Below, one piece after another: positions 1 to 5,535 of a stretch of DNA of 5,690 bases (positions are counted from its first letter, which is position 1; each line of letters starts with the position of its first letter). The stretch spans positions 1-5,690 of the forward strand of contig JAUVRV010000208.1 of assembly GCA_030597435.1 (NCBI GenBank). The letters are read 5' to 3'. The DNA is from Gemmatimonadales bacterium (GTDB taxonomy: Bacteria > Gemmatimonadota > Gemmatimonadetes > Gemmatimonadales > GWC2-71-9). A program made the position numbers and the translations under genes. The notes below the pieces were generated by a model. That model was not told the DNA's origin and searched no databases. It saw only the letters and a program-made list of their open reading frames with translations.

Positions 1-23
1 CGTCGAGCGGGGGAAGCAACAAG

Positions 24-977
24 TCAGAACGGGTCGGTGTCACCGTGTGTGGCGTCGGCCCGTTTCCACGAGGCAAACCAGAACGCTGCACGTTGTTGCA
101 GTACTGCCGCTCCCTGCCATACGACGAGGCCAATGCCCGCGACTATGGCAGCTCCTCCGACCGCGGTTCGCCATGACAACTCCTCATCGAGAAATACGAT
201 ACCAAGCATGACGGCGATGAGTGGAGTCACGAGGGTAATGAGCATGGTCTTGGTGACTTCCATGTGCTTGATTAGCCAATAGAGTAGCACGAATCCCAAT
301 GATGTACCGAACACCGCCAGATACAAGAGAGAGAACAGAGCTAGGGGCGTCCACGTGAACTGGAGTGGATTTCCCTCGGTGATCACCCCGACAACGAGAA
401 GTGGGATGGTTCCGGCAGCCATCTGTACCATGGTAAGCAACGTGGGGTCGATATGTCCGCCTCGCAGCTTGATGAGCACGTCCGCGTACGCCGCCGACAA
501 CGCGGCCAGCACGATTGCCACACTACCCCACAAAGCCGCGGTCCCGGTGACCCTCAGTTCGTTTGAGAAGACGAGGCCGATACCCAAGATCCCGAGCACC
601 ACCCCGGCGAGCTTGGTCCAGGTCATCCGTTCGGCCGCAAGATAGAAATGCGCGATTATCAGCCCGAAGAGTGGAAACGTCCCAAATAGCAGCGCAGCGA
701 GTCCGGACGAGATGTATTGCTCGCCCCAGTACACCAAACCGTACGCACAGGTGAAGGTCAGGATACCAGTGCCCAGCATGAGTCTCAAGTCACTGCCAGA
801 CCTCGGCATTCGGACTTTCCGGATCAACAGGAGGGGAGCTAGCGAGAGCATTGCTACAATGAAGCGCGCCCCAGCGAACGTGAAGGGCGGAACGTCTTCC
901 AACCCGATCTTGATGAAGAGCCAGGTGGAGCCCCAGACGGCGCTCAGCAGCAACCACACTAGAATCGGTCTGTTCAT
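24..977 (-). CDS. EamA/DMT-family transporter, 10 predicted membrane segments
   Basis: Seen: a 317-residue, strongly hydrophobic protein with two similar halves, about residues 4-137 and 147-287, each with about five membrane spans, as in drug/metabolite transporters of the EamA (DUF6) type. Family-typical stretches are AVWGSTW (13-19) in the first span, the YWGEQYISSGLAALLF segment (83-98) and, in the second half, TPLIAVMLGIVFLDEEL (251-267) followed by a GG..I..G segment. The length is close to the usual 290-320. The last about 25 residues are polar and charged and probably cytoplasmic. Known: EamA proteins are inner-membrane exporters or permeases for metabolites, amino acids or drugs, and the substrate cannot be read from the sequence. 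The ATG start is the only sensible one nearby, since no ATG, GTG or TTG lies in frame just upstream; the ribosome binding site is weak. The gene points away from the rest of the window and shares a divergent upstream region with the HNH gene. Family call sure; substrate unknown. Confidence 0.93.
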   Translation of the reverse strand: MNRPILVWLLLSAVWGSTWLFIKIGLEDVPPFTFAGARFIVAMLSLAPLLLIRKVRMPRSGSDLRLMLGTGILTFTCAYGLVYWGEQYISSGLAALLFGTFPLFGLIIAHFYLAAERMTWTKLAGVVLGILGIGLVFSNELRVTGTAALWGSVAIVLAALSAAYADVLIKLRGGHIDPTLLTMVQMAAGTIPLLVVGVITEGNPLQFTWTPLALFSLLYLAVFGTSLGFVLLYWLIKHMEVTKTMLITLVTPLIAVMLGIVFLDEELSWRTAVGGAAIVAGIGLVVWQGAAVLQQRAAFWFASWKRADATHGDTDPF

Positions 978-1048
978 GTGCTCGATCAGCCAACCATTTT
1001 TCTGGGAGGAAGCTGCCGTGCTGTCGGGTAGTGCCGCAAGCTCTCCTA

Positions 1049-1077
1049 TTGCAAGGTCTTACGCTACCGCGTAACTT
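1049..1077 (+). promoter_or_regulatory. possible sigma-70-type promoter for the HNH gene
   Basis: TTGCAA (1049-1054) and TAACTT (1072-1077) are separated by 17 bases, matching the usual -35/-10 spacing. The -35 box matches the consensus at four of six positions and the -10 box at three, including the key first two and last bases. A transcript would start near 1084 and run through the hairpin at 1098-1123 before reaching the HNH start. This is a pattern match only; other placements in this A/T-richer stretch are possible. Confidence 0.3.
1059..1074. promoter_or_regulatory. 16-bp inverted repeat, operator candidate
   Basis: TTACGC and GCGTAA form perfect 6-bp arms around the 4-base centre TACC. 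The dyad lies between the two divergent genes and inside the spacer of the possible plus-strand promoter, reaching its -10 box, which is where a repressor would act. One helical turn between arm centres suits a dimeric helix-turn-helix regulator. No regulator gene is visible in the window and no known operator is recognised. It could also arise by chance. Confidence 0.35.
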
Positions 1078-1095
1078 TATCTATCTGTATTCGTA

Positions 1096-1128
1096 CCCCA
1101 CCCGTTCTGAACAGAACGAGGGGTTTTT
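1096..1128 (+). terminator. terminator-like hairpin with T5 run in the HNH leader
   Basis: GTTCT (1104-1108) pairs with AGAAC (1113-1117) around the loop GAAC. C1103-G1118 extends the stem, and with single-base bulges at A1100 and A1119 the CC/GG pairs 1101-1102 with 1120-1121 and 1098-1099 with 1122-1123 can also form. TTTTT follows immediately (1124-1128). This is the form of an intrinsic terminator on the plus strand; the minus strand lacks a following T run. No plus-strand gene lies upstream in the window, so it would act in the leader of the HNH gene as an attenuator, or as a barrier to stray transcription. The core CGTTCT-N4-AGAACG is also a 16-bp dyad, so a protein-binding operator is the main alternative. 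Confidence 0.45.
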
Positions 1129-1152
1129 GTGTAGTCTGAAACGGGGATTGTC

Positions 1153-1704
1153 GTGCGTTGCCTTGCACTCAATGCTTCCTTTGAGCCACTGACGCTCGTA
1201 CCCGTCCGTCGTGCCCTCCGGTTGATACTGGACGGCAAGGCGGAGATCGTGGAGAGCTGCGGCAAGCAAGTCATCCGCAGCGCCACTTTGACCGTTCCCA
1301 AGCCCGCAGTAATCAGGCTCGTCAGGTCCATTCACGTGCCGCGCAAGTTCAGACGCCAAGTCACAAATACCTTCCTGGGTGCCCGTGACGGATACAGGTG
1401 CCAATACTGTGGCCGTAGCCAGGACAAGTTCAAGTTCCGTGAATGCCTGACTCGTGACCACCTGGTGCCGTTGTCACGTGGCGGTACGAATGCGTGGGGG
1501 AATGTCGTCACTGCCTGCTCGACCTGCAACACGAGAAAGGGCAACAGCCTCCCGGCCCAGTGTGGCATGTTCCCGCTGCGTGAGCCCACGGAGCCGCACT
1601 TCGTCCACTTGAGCTGGGCAGTGCGCCGCCTCACGCCAGTTCAGGCGAAGTATATCCGGATGTTCTACGGCGCCGACACCCTGCATCAGCTGGCTCTGGC
1701 CTGA
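1153..1704 (+). CDS. standalone HNH endonuclease (McrA-like fold)
   Basis: Seen: 183 residues. The N-terminal segment MRCLALNASFEPLTLVPVRR followed by A..LIL.GKAEIVE is the typical opening of a widespread small HNH family. The HNH core lies at about 81-131: zinc-ligand pairs C83/C86 and C122/C125, the D102-H103 pair in TRDHLVPLSRGG (100-111), N117 in AWGNVV, and CNTRKG (125-130). All expected catalytic and zinc positions are present, so it looks intact. Known: HNH domains are beta-beta-alpha-metal nucleases that cut DNA; members of this small family are common in bacterial genomes, often outside restriction operons, and their role is poorly defined. The GTG start at 1153 follows a weak GGGGA; an in-frame TAG at 1132-1134 rules out a much longer protein. 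No methyltransferase or other restriction partner is visible nearby. It is separated by 150 bases from the next gene, so probably its own unit. Family sure; biological role not known. Confidence 0.9.
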   Translation: MRCLALNASFEPLTLVPVRRALRLILDGKAEIVESCGKQVIRSATLTVPKPAVIRLVRSIHVPRKFRRQVTNTFLGARDGYRCQYCGRSQDKFKFRECLTRDHLVPLSRGGTNAWGNVVTACSTCNTRKGNSLPAQCGMFPLREPTEPHFVHLSWAVRRLTPVQAKYIRMFYGADTLHQLALA

Positions 1705-1854
1705 CGGTGCCACGGGACGTCTGCGAACTCTAACCGCACTCACATATGCGTTGCCGCTCGTATTACCTCTGCCCACCCTCCCCCCTCTAGCGTGTTGCTC
1801 CTTCATGGCCTGGGTATCTTCAACGACTGTGTACGTGTTGGAGAGAGGACCTAG
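1705..1854. other. intergenic gap with pyrimidine-rich stretch
   Basis: This gap holds no credible gene. Bases about 1764-1788 of the plus strand are nearly all pyrimidines, including a run of six C at 1780-1785. On the minus strand this is G-rich, with runs of six, three, three and two G, so a two-tier G-quadruplex is conceivable there. No convincing terminator for the HNH gene was found. A TATCTT box at 1815-1820 could be a -10 element for the following operon, but no -35 box is well spaced from it. Confidence 0.5.
1840..1848 (+). promoter_or_regulatory. ribosome binding site deciding a TTG start
   Basis: GGAGAGAGG ends six bases before the TTG at 1855. It is the strongest Shine-Dalgarno match noticed in the window. 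It supports TTG as the true start of the ligase, giving an N-terminus (TYRLADLFAQRV) that aligns with the usual beginning of acyl-CoA ligases. Confidence 0.7.
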
Positions 1855-3429
1855 TTGACGACGTACCGCCTGGCAGACCTTTTTGCCCAACGTGTGAAGC
1901 AGCATCCAGACCGTGAGTGCCTCGTTTGCGGCGCCCGTAGGTTCACCTATGGGCAGGTGGATACCGCTGCAGAGGCTTTGGCGGCGGCGCTGCGCGATCT
2001 GGGCATCGAGGTGGGCGACCGTGTCGCAGTGGAACTGCCAAACCAGTCTGAGTGGGTCGTTGCGATGCTGGCGTTGGCCCGCCTTGGCGCCGTGTTGGTT
2101 CCCCTGAGTCCGTATCTGGGCTACCGTGAACTCAAGTATCAGCTGCGTCATGCTGAAGCGAGCCTGGCCGTTGCGGTTGAGTCCCTGGGTGGACTCGACC
2201 AAGTTGAGGTATTCGATGAGCTGATCGCAGAATTGCCCGATCTGCAGTACCTCATTTTGGTAGGTCAACAGGATTTCTGGTACGACGATCGGATCTTCCA
2301 GTTCGACGAACTCGTGCAGCGAGGCAAAAGGCGGCAGCAGGTGGAGCCTGTGGACCTCGATCCGGAGAGCAGCCCACTTGCGATCCTCTACACATCGGGA
2401 ACGACGGGAAAGCCCAAGGGCGTGGTGCTCACACACCGCAACCTCGTGCGGGACGCATGGGCTACGGCCGAGGTGCTTGGGCTAACAGAGGCCGACCGCG
2501 TGTTGGCAGCAGTGCCACTGTTCACGATCTTCGGTGTGCATGTAGTGGTAATGACTCTCCTCGCAGGTGGTACGCTGGTCCTGTCGGAGGAGTTCGATCC
2601 TGCCGGCAGTCTCGATCTGATCGAAGCTGAGCAGGTCACGGTCTGTCACGGCGTGACCACCATGTTCGAGCTTTTCATGAGAGAGCGGTCGTTCAGAAGT
2701 CGGCGACTCTCCACCCTCCGGACCGGTATTGTGGCAGGAAGTCCGGTGTCCGAAGACCTCGTACGTCGGATCCGTGAGTGGTGCAACATCCAAGTCGCCT
2801 ATGGCTTGACCGAGACGGGCCCGACCGTGACGATTACCCGAGAGGAAGATCCACCCGAGTTGCGTGAAACCACCGTTGGCCGGGCACTCGATGGGGTGGA
2901 GGTAAAGGTGGTTGATGTCAAGACGGGCGAATTACACGGTCCCGAAGCGGTGGGTGAGCTAGCCGTGCGCGGTGCCAACGTCATGACGGGATACTACCGC
3001 ATGCCGACCGAAACGCGCCGGTCGTTCACAGAAGAGGGATTCTTCCTTACCGGTGATCTCGCGATCATCGACGAAGCCGGATACGTGACGGTATTAGGAC
3101 GACGCAGTGAGGTGATCATTCGTGGCGGGTACAACATCTTCCCGCGCGAGCTAGAAGACATTCTCCGCACGCATCCGGCAGTAGACGATGTATGCGCAAT
3201 TGGCGTTCCCAATCCAATTCTGGGGGAGCTGATTTGCGTGTGCGTAATTCCTGTTGAAGGTGCCATCGTCACGGGCGACGAGCTGAGAGAGTTCTTCCAT
3301 GACCAGGTGGCAGACTACAAGATCCCAGATCTGGTCCGCTTCTTCGACACGTTCCCGCTCACCGGAAGCGGGAAGGTGAAGCGAAGAGAGCTGGCGCAGG
3401 TGGTGGGAATGGAGCTGAGTGCTACGTGA
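1855..3429 (+). CDS. AMP-forming acyl-CoA synthetase (class I adenylate-forming ligase)
   Basis: Seen: 524 residues, normal length for medium/long-chain acyl-CoA or aryl-CoA ligases. The motifs occur in order: P-loop YTSGTTGKPKG (179-189), the PLFTIFGV segment (221-228), YGLTET (316-321), TGD (399-401) with the ribose-binding aspartate, the hinge and A8 region GRRSEVIIRGG (415-425) followed by YNIFPRELE, and PLTGSGKVKR (501-510) with the presumed catalytic lysine K507. All core motifs are intact. Known: these enzymes activate a carboxylic acid with ATP to an acyl-adenylate and then transfer it to CoA, in the cytoplasm. The substrate is inferred only; a fatty acid is most likely, but 4-coumarate-like and other acids cannot be excluded, nor can transfer to another acceptor. 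The start is TTG with a strong ribosome binding site. The stop overlaps the next gene's GTG by four bases, making this the first gene of a probable three-gene operon. No acyltransferase or beta-oxidation gene is adjacent to narrow its role. Confidence 0.92.
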   Translation: MTTYRLADLFAQRVKQHPDRECLVCGARRFTYGQVDTAAEALAAALRDLGIEVGDRVAVELPNQSEWVVAMLALARLGAVLVPLSPYLGYRELKYQLRHAEASLAVAVESLGGLDQVEVFDELIAELPDLQYLILVGQQDFWYDDRIFQFDELVQRGKRRQQVEPVDLDPESSPLAILYTSGTTGKPKGVVLTHRNLVRDAWATAEVLGLTEADRVLAAVPLFTIFGVHVVVMTLLAGGTLVLSEEFDPAGSLDLIEAEQVTVCHGVTTMFELFMRERSFRSRRLSTLRTGIVAGSPVSEDLVRRIREWCNIQVAYGLTETGPTVTITREEDPPELRETTVGRALDGVEVKVVDVKTGELHGPEAVGELAVRGANVMTGYYRMPTETRRSFTEEGFFLTGDLAIIDEAGYVTVLGRRSEVIIRGGYNIFPRELEDILRTHPAVDDVCAIGVPNPILGELICVCVIPVEGAIVTGDELREFFHDQVADYKIPDLVRFFDTFPLTGSGKVKRRELAQVVGMELSAT

Positions 3430-5528
3430 GAAACACATTGATCGGGCGGCCATCGCGCGCCCGGTTGGAATCATCGGTGGACGCCCCTCATGCTGCTCTG
3501 CTGATCGATTTCGACAACGTGACGCTGGGGATCCGTTCGGATCTTCAGAACCAACTTCGCAAACTTCTGAACTCAGACATGATCAAGGGGAAGGTGTCGG
3601 TGCAGCGGGCCTATGCCGATTGGCGCCGGTATCCGCAGTATATCGTCTCCCTGTCTGAGGCCTCCATTGACCTCATCTTCGCGCCGGCTTTCGGGGCGAG
3701 CAAGAAGAACGCAACTGATATCCGCCTGGCGATCGATGCGCTGGAACTCGTTTTCACAAGACCCGAAATCGGAACCTTCATTCTCTTGTCTGGTGATTCG
3801 GATTTCTCAGCATTGGTGCTGAAATTGAAGGAGTACGGCAAGTACGTCATTGGTGTCGGGATACGGGAATCCTCGAGCGATCTCCTGATCCAGAACTGCG
3901 ACGAGTACTTCAGTTACAATGAGCTGACGGGCCTGGCGAAGGAAGGCGAGATCGAACACGTACGTCGTGACCCATGGCAATTGGTGGTAGAGGCCATTCA
4001 GAAGATGCTCAACGACGGCGATGTGATGCGATCGGATCGCCTGAAGCAAGTCATGCAGGGCATTGACCCCAAGTTCGACGAAAAGGACGCGGGTTTCAAT
4101 AAGTTCAGCAAGTTTGTCGTTGCCGCCGCGGGGCGGGGCTTGGTGTCACCGACGAAGATGGAGAACGGTCAGTACGCAATCGCTCTCGGTTCCAACGCCA
4201 ACGTTCCGCCCGAAGGGGAAGCGGCAGCCAAAACTGCGGGGACTGATGTGCAGGCAGGAAGCACAGAGACTCGCCGGCGACGCGGGCGCAAACGCAGTGA
4301 AACGGCTGCCGTGCCGAAGATCCTGGTTCTGGCCGAGAGCTTCGAGCTCCTCAAGCAAGCATTGGTGGCGATTGGCGCGGTCGGAGAGAAATCGACTGAC
4401 CGAGAGCAGGCACGTGAGAAGATGATCGAGCTTCACGGAACCGATTCCGATCCGGTGTTCGAGTCGAGGCGCTTTCTGCGTATGCTACGCCAGGCACATG
4501 ATGCCGATCTCATCGAGCTGATCAAGAGTGACGGTGATCAGTATCAGTTGAAGGTTGGTGGCGCAGCTGCAGTTGATCTTGGCGATCATGCGGCAACCGA
4601 AGCTGATGACAAGGCGGCGGGAGATCGAGGCGCCGCGCCCGGTGGAACCAAGAAGACCACACGGCGAAAGCGCGCAACCACCAAGCGTTCAACCGGTGTC
4701 AAGACAAGCACTGCGGCGGAGCCGGAAGGGAAATCCATTGAAGCAGGCACAGATGCTGTGACTGCGGTCGCCGCGAGCGACGAGCGAGCGATCGAAGGTG
4801 GCGAGGAAACCGAGAAGGCGAGCAAAGCGAAGAAGACCACTGGACGCAAGCGAGTCACCTCTCGGCGCTCGCCGCGAACGACTACCACCGGCGACGAGTC
4901 ACCGGATCAGACGTCCTCTGCCCACACTGATGCCGCCGCGGAGTCCAAGGTCGAAGCTGGGGGGAGGGGCGAAAGTGAAGACGGCGGTGAACCGAAGGAG
5001 AAGACCACTCGACGAAAGACAGCAGGCAGTAAGCGTTCGCCGCGGCCCTCGAAGACCGAGGAAGAGACGAAGCAGGTAATCGGGCGGAACCCGAGGTATC
5101 GTCGTGGGTCACGCGGTGCGGTCCCCAAACCGACGGTTCCGAACGAAGAGCCCAAATCCAGCGAGTCGGACGAGCAGCCCATCGCTACGGCACCGACGCC
5201 CCGCAGTACGAGTGGGGCACGGTCTTTGGGGGGTCGCCGCGGCAGCCGAGGTGCGAGAACCGTTCCCCCAAGCAGTAGCGATTCTGAGAGTGCAGACCGA
5301 CCGGAGCCAAAGAAGGTCGCGGAGCCAAGCATCAAAGAGGGTCCTGGTCCGCTCATCAAGGAGAGTCCCGTTGCTCCACCAACGCCCAAGGAACCTCAGC
5401 AAGGAGGTCTCTTTGACGACGGTTCCACTGCTGAAGAGCCGGAACAGGGACTGTTCGGGAGGATACGTGCTGCGCTTCACAAGGCTGTGGGCCCGGATTC
5501 ACAATCCTCGGACAATGAGAGTGGATGA
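3426..5528 (+). CDS. NYN-domain ribonuclease-like protein with LOTUS/OST-HTH domains and long repetitive tail
   Basis: Seen: 700 residues. A NYN (PIN-like, LabA/MARF1-type) domain spans about 22-165: ALLIDFDNV with D28 and D30, NATDIRLAIDAL with D98 and D104, and LLSGDSDFSALV with D124 and D126. These are the acidic metal-binding positions of NYN nucleases, so it is probably active. Residues about 182-254 (DPWQLVVEAIQ to NGQYAIAL) match an OST-HTH/LOTUS winged helix. Residues about 297-377 look like a second, more divergent one, after a basic patch TRRRRGRKR (282-290). From about 380 to 670 the chain is low-complexity, alternating acidic and basic, presumably disordered; it ends with an amphipathic GLFGRIRAALHKAV (675-688). 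Known: NYN domains cleave RNA and LOTUS domains bind RNA; the pairing occurs in bacteria and in eukaryotic MARF1. The GTG start overlaps the ligase stop by four bases; GTG at 3477 is an alternative that would still keep the NYN domain. The protein is much longer than simple NYN-LOTUS proteins because of the tail. Its RNA target is unknown. Confidence 0.88.
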   Translation: MRNTLIGRPSRARLESSVDAPHAALLIDFDNVTLGIRSDLQNQLRKLLNSDMIKGKVSVQRAYADWRRYPQYIVSLSEASIDLIFAPAFGASKKNATDIRLAIDALELVFTRPEIGTFILLSGDSDFSALVLKLKEYGKYVIGVGIRESSSDLLIQNCDEYFSYNELTGLAKEGEIEHVRRDPWQLVVEAIQKMLNDGDVMRSDRLKQVMQGIDPKFDEKDAGFNKFSKFVVAAAGRGLVSPTKMENGQYAIALGSNANVPPEGEAAAKTAGTDVQAGSTETRRRRGRKRSETAAVPKILVLAESFELLKQALVAIGAVGEKSTDREQAREKMIELHGTDSDPVFESRRFLRMLRQAHDADLIELIKSDGDQYQLKVGGAAAVDLGDHAATEADDKAAGDRGAAPGGTKKTTRRKRATTKRSTGVKTSTAAEPEGKSIEAGTDAVTAVAASDERAIEGGEETEKASKAKKTTGRKRVTSRRSPRTTTTGDESPDQTSSAHTDAAAESKVEAGGRGESEDGGEPKEKTTRRKTAGSKRSPRPSKTEEETKQVIGRNPRYRRGSRGAVPKPTVPNEEPKSSESDEQPIATAPTPRSTSGARSLGGRRGSRGARTVPPSSSDSESADRPEPKKVAEPSIKEGPGPLIKESPVAPPTPKEPQQGGLFDDGSTAEEPEQGLFGRIRAALHKAVGPDSQSSDNESG
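4650..5039 (+). repeat. three basic K-TT-x-R-K repeats in the NYN protein tail
   Basis: Residues 409-422 (KKTTRRKRATTKRS), 469-482 (KKTTGRKRVTSRRS) and 525-538 (EKTTRRKTAGSKRS) are clear copies of one basic 14-residue unit, spaced 60 and 56 residues apart and separated by acidic, Ala/Glu/Asp/Ser-rich linkers. The DNA repeats too: AGAAGACCAC occurs at 4651, 4831 and 4999, at distances of 180 and 168 bases, both multiples of three. Copies two and three also share SPR after the unit. This suggests growth by in-frame duplication followed by divergence. The basic units are plausible nucleic-acid contacts. Confidence 0.75.
5100..5255 (+). repeat. two RRGSRGA boxes in the NYN protein tail
   Basis: RRGSRGA occurs at residues 559-565 (bases 5100-5120) and 604-610 (bases 5235-5255), each followed within a few residues by a Val-Pro stretch and then a Ser/Glu-rich acidic linker. 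Arg-Gly-rich boxes are common in disordered RNA-binding tails. The codons differ between the copies, so the protein sequence seems kept rather than recently copied. Confidence 0.65.
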
Positions 5529-5535
5529 TATCCAC
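5521..5535 (+). promoter_or_regulatory. hairpin covering the NYN stop and glycosylase start codons
   Basis: GTGGAT (5521-5526) and ATCCAC (5530-5535) form a perfect 6-bp stem around the loop GAT. The ATG at 5525-5527 and the TGA at 5526-5528 sit at the top of the stem and in the loop. The hairpin is followed by CCCTTTT, a weak terminator-like run. A ribosome finishing the NYN gene would open it and expose the start codon, so translational coupling is the simplest reading. The stem is short and could be incidental. Confidence 0.4.

Noticed and set aside
712..1074. A 120-codon plus-strand reading frame opposite the transporter start
   Set aside because: It lies almost wholly antisense to a well-supported membrane protein, shows no recognisable domain, and its composition is that expected of a shadow frame.
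1103..1118. LexA/SOS box for the HNH gene
   Set aside because: The half-sites are GTTC then GAAC, the reverse of the GAAC-N4-GTTC arrangement, and the hairpin plus T run explains the sequence better.
1474..2436. A 320-codon minus-strand reading frame across the HNH 3' end and the ligase 5' half
   Set aside because: It is antisense to two clear genes, crosses the intergenic gap, and resembles no family; long antisense frames are common in G+C-rich DNA.
3426..3480. A later start for the NYN protein at GTG 3477
   Set aside because: Not excluded, but the 3426 GTG gives the 4-base overlap with the ligase and has GGAG 11 bases upstream, so it was preferred.
4650..5255. CRISPR array or tandem DNA repeat
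   Set aside because: The repeats are degenerate, in frame, and lie within one open coding sequence; they are protein-level motifs.
4907..5389. Minus-strand 160-codon frame opposite the NYN tail, plus several plus-strand off-frames there
   Set aside because: The low-complexity, G+C-rich tail keeps other frames open; their products are Ser/Arg/Pro-rich with no domain.
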